64,000 bases of DNA from VFKU01 sp964620045 (GTDB lineage Bacteria > Hydrogenedentota > Hydrogenedentia > Hydrogenedentales > GCA-2746185): NCBI GenBank assembly GCA_964620045.1, contig CAZUJL010000001.1:62001-126000 (forward strand). Reading direction: 5' to 3'. This document shows, one piece after another, positions 8,109 through 17,037 of the stretch. Position numbers and translations under genes: made by a program. Under the pieces are notes generated by a model. The model had not been told where the DNA came from. It did not search any database and was given only the letters and a program-made list of their open reading frames with translations. Positions within the stretch are counted from its first letter, which is position 1; every line of letters begins with the position of its first letter.

Positions 8109-9493
8109 TGTCCTCTAAAAAACAAGCTCCACTGGTGGCGATCTGCGGCCGGCCAAACGTCGGTAAGTCCACGCTGTACAACCGGCTCACGGGCCGCGCC
8201 AGCGCGATCGTGCACGATCAGGAAGGCATCACGCGCGATCGCCACGAAGGCACGGGGAAGTGGAACGGCAAGCTGGTGCGCGTTGTGGATACGGGCGGCA
8301 TCGTCGAGAACCCGATCGACCCGATCGTCAAAAAGATGCAAGAACAGGTGCGCAAGGCGATTGCCGAAGCGGCGGTCGTTGTGTTCGTCGTGGACGGCCG
8401 CACCTCGCTCACGCGCGTGGACTATGAGTTGCGCGACGAATTGTTGAAGCTTGGCAAGCCGATCGTGCTCGCCGTCAACAAGCTCGATAACGACACGCTC
8501 GAGCAGCATCGTCACGAATTCCACGGGTTCGGCCTCGGCGAACCCTATGCGCTGTCAGCCACGCATGGACTGGGATCGGACGCCCTCATCAACGCAATCC
8601 TCGAGTACATTCCGAATGCGCCCGCCATCGAGGGCAAATCGGTCAACGTAGAAGGCAATCCCGAATCCGACGAGCCGGTGCGCGTGGACGACGGCATCAC
8701 GCGCGTGGCCGTGGTCGGCCGGCCGAATGCAGGCAAGTCCTCGTTCATCAACGCGCTGCTCGGCGAAGAGCGTTTGATCGTGCACGAAACGCCGGGCACA
8801 ACGCGCGACGCGATCGACATCGAGTTTCGCTTCAAGGAACGCGAATACATCCTGATCGACACCGCCGGCATGCGCAAGAAGGCCGGCATCAAGACGCAGG
8901 TCGAACACTTCAGTGTCGCGCGTTCGTTGCGCGCAATCCGCGCCGCGGACGTTTGTCTCGTGCTCATTGACGCGCAGCAAGGCATGGGCGAGCAGGACCT
9001 GAAGATCACGCAGTATGCCTCCGAGCAGGGCACGCCGATGGTGCTCGTATGGACAAAGTGGGATCTGCTCGAAGAAAAGGAAGTGCGCTTCAAGGAAATC
9101 GTCGAAGAACTCGACCTCAAGGCGCCCTTCCTCCACTACGTGCCGTCGATCACCATCTCCAGCCTCGATCGCACACGCATCTTCAAGGTGCTCGATCTGG
9201 TCGACAAGATGGCGGAGTCCGCAAAAAAACGCATCGCGACCGGCCCACTGAACAATTTCCTCGCGCGCATCAAGGACGAACACAAGCCGCCGACATTCCG
9301 CGGCGCTGTGCCGAAGGCCCTCTACATCACCCAGGCGAGCGCGCGCCCCACGGTCTTCGTGATGTTTGTGAACCAGCGAAAACTCTTCCACTTCAGCTAT
9401 CTGCGCTACATTGAGAACCGGCTGCGCGCCGAGTATGGTTTCGAGGGCGTACCCATCAAACTCGAACTACGCGAGGGCAAACCGGAAGCATGA
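8108..9493 (+). CDS. der: Ribosome biogenesis GTPase Der (EngA)
   Basis: The 461-residue protein has the tandem GTPase arrangement unique to Der/EngA, which acts in 50S subunit maturation. The first G domain shows GRPNVGKST (14-22), DTGG and NKLD. The second shows GRPNAGKSS (204-212), DTAG and TKWD. A C-terminal KH-like domain (about 365-455) contains the HFSYLRYIENRLR segment. An acidic linker near residues 180-197 joins the G domains. It overlaps pgsA by one base and plsY by four (ATGA), so the three are translationally coupled. Confidence 0.96.
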   Translation: MSSKKQAPLVAICGRPNVGKSTLYNRLTGRASAIVHDQEGITRDRHEGTGKWNGKLVRVVDTGGIVENPIDPIVKKMQEQVRKAIAEAAVVVFVVDGRTSLTRVDYELRDELLKLGKPIVLAVNKLDNDTLEQHRHEFHGFGLGEPYALSATHGLGSDALINAILEYIPNAPAIEGKSVNVEGNPESDEPVRVDDGITRVAVVGRPNAGKSSFINALLGEERLIVHETPGTTRDAIDIEFRFKEREYILIDTAGMRKKAGIKTQVEHFSVARSLRAIRAADVCLVLIDAQQGMGEQDLKITQYASEQGTPMVLVWTKWDLLEEKEVRFKEIVEELDLKAPFLHYVPSITISSLDRTRIFKVLDLVDKMAESAKKRIATGPLNNFLARIKDEHKPPTFRGAVPKALYITQASARPTVFVMFVNQRKLFHFSYLRYIENRLRAEYGFEGVPIKLELREGKPEA

Positions 9494-10077
9494 ACGTCGG
9501 CGCGACGATTGGCGCGGTGCTGCTGTCGTATGTCCTCGGCTCGATCCCGACGGGCTTGTGGCTCGGCCAGTGGCTGCGCAAGGTCGACATCCGCGAGCAC
9601 GGCAGCCGGAACATCGGCGCAACGAACACCCTGCGCGTGCTCGGCAAAAAACTCGGCGCCGTCGCGCTGCTGGGCGACATGGCCAAGGGCGTGATCGCGG
9701 TATTGCTGATTGCGCGACTGTCGGATTGGGAGTACACGCCGATCGCGTGCGGTTTGGCGGCGATTCTCGGCCACACGTTCTCGATCTTCCTGAAGTTCAA
9801 AGGCGGTAAGGGCGTGGCCACCAGCGCCGGCGTCTTCTTCGGTCTCGCTCCCATCCCGATGGCTGTCGCACTGGCCGTATTTATCGTTACCTTCCTGCTG
9901 ACCCGCATGGTGAGCGCCGGCAGCATTTTGGGCGCCATCGCCATCGGCATCGCGGTATTCGTCGTGCAGACGGACCCCGTGGTCCGCGGCATCGCCGTCG
10001 TGGTCGCCCTCCTCGTCATCTTCCGCCACCGAGACAACATCCGCCGCATCGCGCAGGGCAAGGAAAACAAGTTCTAG
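9490..10077 (+). CDS. plsY: Acyl-phosphate glycerol-3-phosphate acyltransferase PlsY
   Basis: The 195-residue polytopic membrane protein is PlsY, which acylates glycerol 3-phosphate from acyl phosphate in the first step of phospholipid synthesis. The signatures GSRNIGATN and GHTFSIFLKFKGGKGVAT are present, with about five membrane helices. It overlaps der by four bases. Together with pgsA in the same run and acpP-fabF just downstream, it forms a membrane-lipid neighbourhood. Confidence 0.94.
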   Translation: MNVGATIGAVLLSYVLGSIPTGLWLGQWLRKVDIREHGSRNIGATNTLRVLGKKLGAVALLGDMAKGVIAVLLIARLSDWEYTPIACGLAAILGHTFSIFLKFKGGKGVATSAGVFFGLAPIPMAVALAVFIVTFLLTRMVSAGSILGAIAIGIAVFVVQTDPVVRGIAVVVALLVIFRHRDNIRRIAQGKENKF

Positions 10078-10090
10078 CCCGGCGCGCCCG

Positions 10091-10119
10091 TTGACTGCCC
10101 CTTCCCCCCGTGCTAGCGT
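10091..10119 (+). promoter_or_regulatory. Possible extended -10 promoter for the 36-aa microprotein
   Basis: TTGACT at 10091-10096, a 17-nt spacer and TAGCGT at 10114-10119, with TGC directly before the -10 box (extended -10). It lies between the plsY stop and the microprotein start. Confidence 0.45.
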
Positions 10120-10144
10120 GATTGCGGGGAACGGGAGAACCACC

Positions 10145-10255
10145 ATGGACATCACCAGCGCGGACGTTATGGAATTCGTCAAGGCCAACAAATTCTGGCT
10201 GGCCGTGGCCGTGCCATTTGTGATCGGCATTGTCGTCGTAAAAATCCTGAACTGA
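10145..10255 (+). CDS. Membrane microprotein (36 aa), unknown
   Basis: This is a very short frame of 36 codons with its own promoter-like sequence and a GGGAGAA ribosome site before the ATG. The N-terminal half (MDITSADVMEFVKANKFW) is amphipathic and mildly acidic. The C-terminal half is one continuous hydrophobic helix that ends VVVKILN. It looks like a tail-inserted single-pass membrane peptide. It sits alone between the plsY operon and acpP. I do not recognise it. The intact frame, ribosome site and helix support coding, but this needs comparative evidence. Confidence 0.5.
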   Translation: MDITSADVMEFVKANKFWLAVAVPFVIGIVVVKILN

Positions 10256-10368
10256 GCCCTTCGCGGAACCTTTCCGCGGCCCGGGGTATCCATTGCGCCA
10301 TTGCGCTGCGTGTGTTTTGCGGCGCAGCACAAGCGCGCGTAGGTGCCTGTCGGCCTTTGGCTTAGGGG

Positions 10369-10397
10369 TTGGAATTGCCAGGGGGTGCTGCTATACT
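10369..10397 (+). promoter_or_regulatory. Sigma70 promoter for acpP
   Basis: TTGGAA at 10369-10374, 17-nt spacer, TATACT at 10392-10397. Spacing is ideal. The predicted transcript starts near 10404, giving a leader of about 78 nt before acpP. The rest of 10256-10481 holds a 7-bp hairpin at 10262-10278 without a T run and nothing else I recognise. Confidence 0.7.
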
Positions 10398-10481
10398 CGC
10401 GCGCGTGGGCTCCCCAGGGGTTAGCGCTTTTCGCATATCGGGGGACGCTCTGCATTCCTGAGCGGAAGGAGGTGGGACTAC

Positions 10482-10718
10482 ATGGCGACTGAAAGCGTGA
10501 AGGACAAGGTGCGGCGAATCATCATGGAGCGCCTGTCCAAGACAGAAGAAGAAGTGACTCTGGACGCACGATTTATTGACGATCTTGGCGCCGACTCGCT
10601 CGACGTGACTGAATTGCTGATGGCGTTGGAGGAAGAATTCAACGTGGACATCGACGACGAAGCCAACTCGATTGAGACCGTGGGCCAGGCGATTGAATAT
10701 ATTTCCGGAAAGATTTAG
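10482..10718 (+). CDS. acpP: Acyl carrier protein
   Basis: The 78-residue acidic protein is ACP, which carries growing acyl chains on a phosphopantetheine arm. The attachment site is S39 in the DLGADSLDVTELLMALEE segment. Four helices and the strong acidic bias are typical. A very strong AAGGAGGTGG ribosome site precedes the ATG, as expected for an abundant protein. fabF follows after 129 nt, the common acpP-fabF-rnc order. Confidence 0.97.
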   Translation: MATESVKDKVRRIIMERLSKTEEEVTLDARFIDDLGADSLDVTELLMALEEEFNVDIDDEANSIETVGQAIEYISGKI

Positions 10719-10777
10719 TTCCGGCCGTGGCGCATACCGGCCGATAGTTCCATAGATGCAAGATGCACTGACACGGC

Positions 10778-10812
10778 CCGGCCTGCTGTCCACAATGACG
10801 CGGCTGGGCCGG
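10778..10812 (+). terminator. Possible partial terminator between acpP and fabF
   Basis: CCGGCCTG at 10778-10785 can pair with the complementary run ending GGCCGG at 10812 (six Watson-Crick and two wobble pairs) and is followed by TTCTTT. The loop is long. Such a leaky terminator would explain higher acpP than fabF expression, but the structure is weak. Confidence 0.3.
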
Positions 10813-10847
10813 TTCTTTATGTATAGGCAACGCGGAGTGCGGTGACA

Positions 10848-12074
10848 ATGCGTAAAGCGGTGGTGACGGGTATGGGCGTGGTCTCGCCCGTCGGCAATAG
10901 TGTCGCCGCATTTTGGGATTCGCTGATCAACGGCCGCTCCGGCATCGGCCCCACCACGCGCTTTGACCCGGTCGATCATCGCACCAAAATTTCCGGCCAG
11001 GCGGCCGAAGTCACCCCCGCGGGCTTCACGCCCAAAGATATGCACCGCGTGGACCGCAACGCGGTCTTCGCCATCGAAGCCGCGGACCAAGCGTGGAAAC
11101 AATCGGGCCTCGATCCCGCGCGCATTAATCTGGATCGGGCCGGCGTCATCGTCGGCAGCGGGATCGGGGGCATCGAAACGATACAAGATGAAGTCCTGCG
11201 CATGGCCGAAGGCGGCCCGCGCCGGGTTTCGCCGCTCATGGTGCCCAAGGGGCTCACGAACATGGCCTCGGGCACGATCGCCATTCGCCTCGGCCTGCGC
11301 GGACCGAACAAGGCTGTGGTCACCGCGTGCTCGACGGCGAACCATTGCATCGGCGACGCGCTCGACCTGATTCGTCTTGGCCGTGCGGATATTATCCTCG
11401 CCGGCGGCACGGAATCGCCGATCATTCCTTTCGCGATGGCGGGTTTCTCCTCCATGCGCGCGATGAGCACGCGCAACGACGATCCGCAACGCGCAAGCCG
11501 GCCCTTCGATAAAGATCGCGACGGCTTCGTGATGGGCGAAGGCGCCGGCATCCTGGTGATGGAATCCGAAGAACATGCCAAGGCGCGCGGCGCGGAGATC
11601 CTGGCCGAAGTCGCGGGCCTCGGTGAATCCTGCGACGCGTTTCATATCACCGCGCCCGTGGAAAGCGGCGCGGGCAGTGCGCGCGCCATCCAGAATGCAC
11701 TCGCCGAGGCTGGCCTCAATCCGGCCGATGTCGATTACTACAACGCCCACGGCACGAGCACGCCGCTGAACGAACCGGCCGAAGCCAAGGCGCTGCGCAT
11801 TGTGTTCGGCGAGAAAATGCCACTGGTCAGTTCGACCAAATCCATGACGGGCCATCTGCTCGGCGCGGCGGGCGCAATCGAGGCCGTCGCCAGCATCCTC
11901 GCCATCCGGCATGGCATCATTCCACCCAACATCAACTTTGAAACGCCTGACCTCGATTGCATGGTAAATCTCGTGGCCAACACGGCCCGCCATGTACGGG
12001 TTGCCGTCGCGGTTTCCAACTCGCTCGGTTTCGGCGGCCACAACGCGGCGCTGGTGTTGCGGCGGTATGCCTGA
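10848..12074 (+). CDS. fabF: 3-oxoacyl-ACP synthase II
   Basis: The 408-residue protein is the condensing enzyme FabF (KAS II), which elongates acyl-ACP with malonyl-ACP. The Cys-His-His triad is C161 (TACSTANHCIG), H301 (YNAHGTSTP) and H336 (SMTGHLLGA). The C-terminal NSLGFGGHNA glycine loop is present. ATG at 10848 is preferred over the GTG two codons earlier because GGAGTG at 10833-10838 is correctly spaced for it. The end overlaps rnc by 8 bases. Position between acpP and rnc agrees with the assignment. Confidence 0.95.
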   Translation: MRKAVVTGMGVVSPVGNSVAAFWDSLINGRSGIGPTTRFDPVDHRTKISGQAAEVTPAGFTPKDMHRVDRNAVFAIEAADQAWKQSGLDPARINLDRAGVIVGSGIGGIETIQDEVLRMAEGGPRRVSPLMVPKGLTNMASGTIAIRLGLRGPNKAVVTACSTANHCIGDALDLIRLGRADIILAGGTESPIIPFAMAGFSSMRAMSTRNDDPQRASRPFDKDRDGFVMGEGAGILVMESEEHAKARGAEILAEVAGLGESCDAFHITAPVESGAGSARAIQNALAEAGLNPADVDYYNAHGTSTPLNEPAEAKALRIVFGEKMPLVSSTKSMTGHLLGAAGAIEAVASILAIRHGIIPPNINFETPDLDCMVNLVANTARHVRVAVAVSNSLGFGGHNAALVLRRYA

Positions 12075-12780
12075 GGCCGACGCGCGCGAGACAGAGTTGC
12101 GCGCGCTAGTATCCCGACTCGATCTATCGCTACACAGCGTAGACATGCTCGATCGGGCTCTCACCCATTCCTCGGCGTTGGGCGATGCGATAGAATTGTC
12201 GGGAAATAACGAGTCGCTCGAATTTTTGGGCGACGCGGTGTTGGGGCTGGCCGTCGCGGAATGGTTGTATGCCCAGGTGCCGAACCTCTCCCCCGGCCAG
12301 TACACGCAGATGCGCGCGCGGGTGGTGAATAAGCGCTCGCTCGCGGCAGTGGCCGAATCGCTCGCGCTCGGCGCGCATGTGCGCATGGGGCGCGGCGAGG
12401 AATCGGCCGGCGGGCGACACCGGCAAGGGCTTCTGGCCGATTGTTTCGAGGCGATGGTCGGAGCGGTGTTTCTGGACGCCGGCTGGAACGATGCGCGGGA
12501 TTTCGTTGTGCGTTGTCTGCAGTCGGAGCTGAAGGCCGCGCCGCATACGGCCGGCGAATGGGACTATCGCTCGCAGTTGCAAAATTTCTGCCAGGCGCGG
12601 CAATGGCCGTTGCCGGAGTTTGAAGTTACGAGCGAATCGGGACCGGATCATCGCAAGACCTTTGAAGTCACGGTAAAAGTTCGCGGTGCAGCAGTCGGTT
12701 CCGGCCAAGGCGGCACCAAAAAGGAAGCAGAGCAAAGCGCGGCGCAGGCCGCGTTGGAAGGTGATAAACTCGGAAAGTAG
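12067..12780 (+). CDS. rnc: Ribonuclease III
   Basis: The 237-residue protein is RNase III, the double-strand-specific endonuclease for rRNA and mRNA processing. The signature box NESLEFLGDAV lies at residues 48-58, with a second catalytic acidic cluster in LLADCFEAMVGAVFLDAG. The C-terminal third (about 165-232) is a double-stranded RNA-binding domain ending GGTKKEAEQSAAQAAL. The ATG at 12067 lies inside the end of fabF, so translation is coupled. The longer frame from 11992 is only fabF sequence read out of frame. Confidence 0.95.
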   Translation: MPEADARETELRALVSRLDLSLHSVDMLDRALTHSSALGDAIELSGNNESLEFLGDAVLGLAVAEWLYAQVPNLSPGQYTQMRARVVNKRSLAAVAESLALGAHVRMGRGEESAGGRHRQGLLADCFEAMVGAVFLDAGWNDARDFVVRCLQSELKAAPHTAGEWDYRSQLQNFCQARQWPLPEFEVTSESGPDHRKTFEVTVKVRGAAVGSGQGGTKKEAEQSAAQAALEGDKLGK

Positions 12781-12824
12781 TTGGACGCGTCAGGTCTATG
12801 CAGACCAACGCGGGAGGAGGATTG

Positions 12825-14888
12825 ATGGATTCAGTACCATTCTTGTGGGTGTCGGCCGGTGCGAGCGTGCTTGCGCTGCTGTTCGTCGCATACCTCGTGC
12901 AATACGTGCTCTCCAAGCCACAGGGCACGGATGCGATGATCCACATCTCGCGCCTGGTGCAGGTGGGCGCGGCCGCCTTCCTGCGGCGTGAGTACACCTA
13001 TGTCTACTCGTTCGTCGTCATCATCGCCATCGCGATTTCGACGCTCGGCGCCATGAATCCCGAGTATGGGCTTGGGTGGAGGACCGCCGTCGCATTCGTC
13101 GCCGGCTCGCTCGCGAGCACGCTAGCCGGTTTCCTTGGCATGTATATCGCCACGCGCTCGAATGCGCGCACGGCGGCCGCGGCCGAATCCGGCGGTACGA
13201 ATGCCGCGCTCGATATCGCGATCAGCGGCGGGGCCGTGATGGGCATGGGCGTCGTCGGCATCGCACTGCTCGGCCTTGTGATTGTCTACAAAATCTTCGG
13301 CGGCGATCCGACCGCTGTGAACGGGTACTCCATGGGCTGCTCGTTGGTTGCGCTCTTTGCGCGCTCGGGTGGCGGCATCTTCACCAAGGGCGCCGACATG
13401 GGCGCGGACCTCGTCGGCAAAGTGGAGTCGAATATCCCCGAAGACGACCCGCGCAACCCGGCTGTGATCGCGGACAACGTGGGCGATAACGTCGGCGACG
13501 TCGCCGGACTTGGCGCGGACTTGCTGGAGTCCTACGTCGGCTCCATCATCGCCTCGGTCGCCATCCTGAGTGCCTTCGCCGCCACCGGGGGCTTGCCGGA
13601 ATATCTTTTCGCCTATCCGTTTGTAACGGCGTCCATCGGCATCGTGGGCTCGGTCTTGGGTGTGATGTACGTGAAGCGTTTCGCAAAAACGAATCCACAG
13701 TCGGCATTGATGATGGGCACTTACATCAGCGCGATCGTCACCGTGGTCGGATTGGCGATATACACTTGGAAATTTGGCGTGCCGTTTTCCTTGGAAGGCG
13801 AAGACTACGGCCAGTGGGGTCCCTTCATCGCCGCCGTGCTCGGCATCGTGTCGGGCATCGTCGTTGGCCTGTGCAGCGAGTTTTTTACCTCTAGCAAATA
13901 TGGGCCTGTGCAGCGCATCGCGCGAGGGTCGCAGCAAGGCCCGGCGATTACGGTCACCGAAGGCACGGCTGCTGGCATGCAGAGCACGGCGATTCCCGTG
14001 CTCGTGCTCGCGTTTACCATCGTGATCGCGTACGCCACCTGCGGCGTGTACGGCGTCGCGATTGCTTCGCTCGGCATGCTCGCCACGACCGGCATGGTCG
14101 TCGCCGTCGATTCCTACGGCCCCATCGCGGACAACGCCGGCGGCATGGCGGAAATGTCGCACATGGACAAGCGGGTCCGCGAGATTACCGACAATCTCGA
14201 TTCGGTCGGCAACACGACCGCCGCCATCGGCAAGGGATTCGCCATCGGCTCCGCGGCCTTCGCCGCCATCGGGTTGCTGACGGCGTTCATGGTGACGTCG
14301 CGGCTCGTGCCGGAAGACATCAGCCTGCTGGAACCGCGCGTGCAGGCCGGCATCCTGATCGGTGGCATGCTGCCCTTCCTATTCTCGTCGCTGCTATTCC
14401 GCGCGGTGGGCAATTGCGCGAACACGATGATCGAAGAAGTGCGGCGGCAGTTCCGCGATATCCCCGGCCTGCGCGAAGGCAAACCCGGCGTGGTACCCGA
14501 CAGCGCGCGCTGCGTGGACATCGCCACCAAGGGCGCCATCGCGGGCATGATCGTGCCCGGCGTCATCGCGGTCACATTCCCCATCGGCACGGGCTTGGTT
14601 CTCGGTGCTGCGGGACTGGCCGGGATGTTGATCGGCGCACTGGTGACCGGCGTGATGCTCGGCATCTCGACCGCGAACAGCGGCGGCGCGATGGACAATG
14701 CGAAGAAGTACATCGAAGCCGGAAATTTCGGCGGCAAGAATTCCACGGCGCACAAGGCGGCCGTTGTGGGCGACACCGTCGGCGATCCATTGAAGGACAC
14801 CGTCGGTCCGTCGATCAATATTCTGATCAAGCTGATGTGCGTGGTGGCGCTGGTGCTCGCCCCGCTGTTCGGCGAAGGCTGGATCTAA
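12825..14888 (+). CDS. hppA: Membrane-bound ion-pumping pyrophosphatase
   Basis: The 687-residue polytopic protein (about 16 membrane helices) is a V-type pyrophosphatase, which uses pyrophosphate hydrolysis to pump protons or sodium ions. The substrate-binding segment DNVGDNVGDVAGLGADLLES is intact, as are the acidic stretches around DPRNPAVIADN and GDTVGDPLKDT. The segment GNTTAAIGKG has Ala where potassium-independent enzymes carry Lys, so this should be the potassium-dependent class. Proton versus sodium specificity cannot be decided by eye. The start ATG at 12825 follows GGGAGGAGG; the frame is open from 12798. It converges on folC with 5 nt between stops. Confidence 0.94.
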   Translation: MDSVPFLWVSAGASVLALLFVAYLVQYVLSKPQGTDAMIHISRLVQVGAAAFLRREYTYVYSFVVIIAIAISTLGAMNPEYGLGWRTAVAFVAGSLASTLAGFLGMYIATRSNARTAAAAESGGTNAALDIAISGGAVMGMGVVGIALLGLVIVYKIFGGDPTAVNGYSMGCSLVALFARSGGGIFTKGADMGADLVGKVESNIPEDDPRNPAVIADNVGDNVGDVAGLGADLLESYVGSIIASVAILSAFAATGGLPEYLFAYPFVTASIGIVGSVLGVMYVKRFAKTNPQSALMMGTYISAIVTVVGLAIYTWKFGVPFSLEGEDYGQWGPFIAAVLGIVSGIVVGLCSEFFTSSKYGPVQRIARGSQQGPAITVTEGTAAGMQSTAIPVLVLAFTIVIAYATCGVYGVAIASLGMLATTGMVVAVDSYGPIADNAGGMAEMSHMDKRVREITDNLDSVGNTTAAIGKGFAIGSAAFAAIGLLTAFMVTSRLVPEDISLLEPRVQAGILIGGMLPFLFSSLLFRAVGNCANTMIEEVRRQFRDIPGLREGKPGVVPDSARCVDIATKGAIAGMIVPGVIAVTFPIGTGLVLGAAGLAGMLIGALVTGVMLGISTANSGGAMDNAKKYIEAGNFGGKNSTAHKAAVVGDTVGDPLKDTVGPSINILIKLMCVVALVLAPLFGEGWI

Positions 14889-14893
14889 ACGCG

Positions 14894-16168
14894 CTAGAAC
14901 ACGATCGGCGGCGCACCGTACTCGTCGATCAACAGTTTGCGCGCCTGACCCGCGGTGAACAGCGAGCCCGTGATGACGAGCGGCAACTGCGTGGCGCGGG
15001 CATGCTCGATGCCGCGCGCGATCGCCTTGGAGAGATCATCGACGCGCTCGTGAATCAGCGAATGCGCGTGGGTTTCCAGTTCCACGGCGGGTAACGCGCG
15101 TGGACCGTCGAATTGCGACAGGATCAGCGAGTGTGCACGCGGCGCCAGTGCGGAGATGATGGCCGTGGCGTCCTTGTCGCTCGACACGGCGAGCAACATG
15201 ATGCACGGCCCTTCCAAGGCGCGCGCGAGTTCGTAGGCCCCGGCGGCATTGTGCGCCACATCGATAACAACCTCGGGCGACTCGAGCACACGCTCCAACC
15301 GGCAGGGCCATTTCGCCGTCGCCAACCCCTTTTCGATGGCGAGATCGGTCAATCCAGGGCAAATGCTGCGTAGTTCCACCGCTGCCGCGGTGGCCAGACC
15401 CGCGTTGTATCGCTGATACGGCCCAGGCAACCCCAGCCGCACACGATCGAGGTGCAGTCGCCCGCCCGCAAAACTGAACCGCTGCGAACGCGACCGTCCC
15501 TCGAGCGAAATCCGGAAGTCTCGGCCTAGCAAACGTACCGGCGCGCCGACTTCGCGCGCGCGCTCGACAATTACGTTGCGCGGGCCGTCATGGTTCTCGC
15601 CGAGAACGAGCGGGATGCCGTGCTTGATGATCCCGGCCTTCTCAAATGCGATTTTCTCCACGGTATCGCCGAGATATTTCGTGTGCTCAAGGGAAATGTT
15701 GGTAATCACGGTGACTTCGGGCGCAACGATATTCGTCGAATCGAAGCGGCCGCCCATCCCCACTTCGATAATGCCGACATCCACTTTCTGTTCCGCGAAA
15801 TGACGGAATGCGATGGCCGTGCACAATTCAAAGAAGGTCGGCGTGATTCCGATTTTCTCGGACAACCCCCGGAAATATTCGATGTGGCCGTCCAGCGCCT
15901 GCGGATCAATCAGTTCCCGATTGACCAGAAACCGCTCGCGCACGCTGATCAAATGCGGGCTCGTGAAGCGGCCGGTCTTGTACCCCGCCCCGCGCAGCAT
16001 GGAATCGAGCAGCGCAGTCACGCTGCCTTTGCCGTTGGTACCGCCGATGTGGACGGTGGTGTACTGCGTGTGCGGATTGCCCGCGGCTTCCATGAGCTGG
16101 CGGATGTTATCCAGCCCCAGTTTGATGCCGTGGAGTTCGAGGCTGTAGAGGTACTCGACGGGAGTCAC
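14894..16168 (-). CDS. folC: Folylpolyglutamate synthase / dihydrofolate synthase
   Basis: The 424-residue protein is FolC, a Mur-ligase-fold ATP-dependent enzyme that adds glutamate to dihydropteroate and folates. The P-loop GGTNGKGSV lies at about residues 42-50, followed by YKTGRFTSPHL, the FELCTAIAFRHFAEQ block and EVGMGGRFDSTN. The C-terminal Mur-ligase domain contains DVAHNAAGA. Length is normal. It lies 22 nt after accD on the same strand, the well-known accD-folC pairing. Confidence 0.94.
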   Translation of the reverse strand: MTPVEYLYSLELHGIKLGLDNIRQLMEAAGNPHTQYTTVHIGGTNGKGSVTALLDSMLRGAGYKTGRFTSPHLISVRERFLVNRELIDPQALDGHIEYFRGLSEKIGITPTFFELCTAIAFRHFAEQKVDVGIIEVGMGGRFDSTNIVAPEVTVITNISLEHTKYLGDTVEKIAFEKAGIIKHGIPLVLGENHDGPRNVIVERAREVGAPVRLLGRDFRISLEGRSRSQRFSFAGGRLHLDRVRLGLPGPYQRYNAGLATAAAVELRSICPGLTDLAIEKGLATAKWPCRLERVLESPEVVIDVAHNAAGAYELARALEGPCIMLLAVSSDKDATAIISALAPRAHSLILSQFDGPRALPAVELETHAHSLIHERVDDLSKAIARGIEHARATQLPLVITGSLFTAGQARKLLIDEYGAPPIVF

Positions 16169-16190
16169 AACGGTTCCGCCGGGTTCAGGC

Positions 16191-17036
16191 TTATCGTGGC
16201 GTCATGTAGGCAAGCAGCTTGCCCAGGAACGGCCGCATCTCGTTCCGCTTTACAATCCGATCGACAAATCCGTTCTGCGACTGAAACTCGGCTGTCTGGA
16301 ATCCTTCGGGCAGTTTCACCTTCAAGGCGCTCTCGATCAGGCGCTTGCCCGCGAAGCCGATGTTCGCACCCGGCTCGGCCAGCATCACGTCGCCCAGGCT
16401 CGCGAAACTCGCATACACGCCGCCGGTGGTCGGATCGGTGAGCACGGAGATAAACGGCACACCCGCCTCGTTCATTTCGCGCACGGCGTCGGCCGTCTTG
16501 GCCATCTGCATCAACGCTACTGTGCCTTCCTGCATGCGCGCGCCGCCCGAGGCCGCGAAGCATACGAAGCACAGTTTCTCGCGAATCGCGTCCGATGCCG
16601 CGCGGCAGAACCGCTCGCCGACGGCCGAGCCCATGCTCGCCATGATGAAACCGGGATCCATCGCGCCCAGCACCGCGCGCCGGCCTTCCACAGCGCCAAT
16701 GCCCGTTATCATGGCTTCGTCGAGCCCGGTGTCGTTCTGCGCGCGCTCGAGGCGCTGCGCGTAGGTTTCCTTGCCGACCGTAAACTGCAGCGGGTCCGCG
16801 CTCTGCACTTCGGTGTGCGTTTCGGTGAAGGATTCGGGATCGACCAGCGTTTCCAGCCGGTCGCGCGCGCCGATGCGGAAATGAAAGCCGCAGGCCGGGC
16901 ACACCATGAGGTTATCCTCGACTTCAGTGCGGTACACGGGCTGCTTACAGCTCGTGCATTTCATCCACACACCATCGGGGACGCGGTTTTTCTCGCCGAT
17001 GAACCCCGCGAACTTGCTGCGTTTAAAGAAGGTCAT
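16191..17036 (-). CDS. accD: Acetyl-CoA carboxylase carboxyltransferase subunit beta
   Basis: The 281-residue protein is AccD, which with AccA transfers the carboxyl group from biotin to acetyl-CoA to make malonyl-CoA. An N-terminal zinc ribbon is formed by C27, C30, C46 and C49. The crotonase-fold carboxyltransferase domain follows, with SGGARMQEG and the DPTTGGVYASFASLGD block. It starts one base after the stop of the zinc-ribbon coiled-coil gene and is followed by folC, so the three form an operon. No accA is in the window. Confidence 0.96.
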   Translation of the reverse strand: MTFFKRSKFAGFIGEKNRVPDGVWMKCTSCKQPVYRTEVEDNLMVCPACGFHFRIGARDRLETLVDPESFTETHTEVQSADPLQFTVGKETYAQRLERAQNDTGLDEAMITGIGAVEGRRAVLGAMDPGFIMASMGSAVGERFCRAASDAIREKLCFVCFAASGGARMQEGTVALMQMAKTADAVREMNEAGVPFISVLTDPTTGGVYASFASLGDVMLAEPGANIGFAGKRLIESALKVKLPEGFQTAEFQSQNGFVDRIVKRNEMRPFLGKLLAYMTPR

Positions 17037-17037
17037 C

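Noticed and set aside
10362..12386. 674-residue open frame on the minus strand opposite acpP-fabF-rnc
   Set aside because: Three well-recognised genes with ribosome sites occupy the other strand; the frame has no family resemblance.
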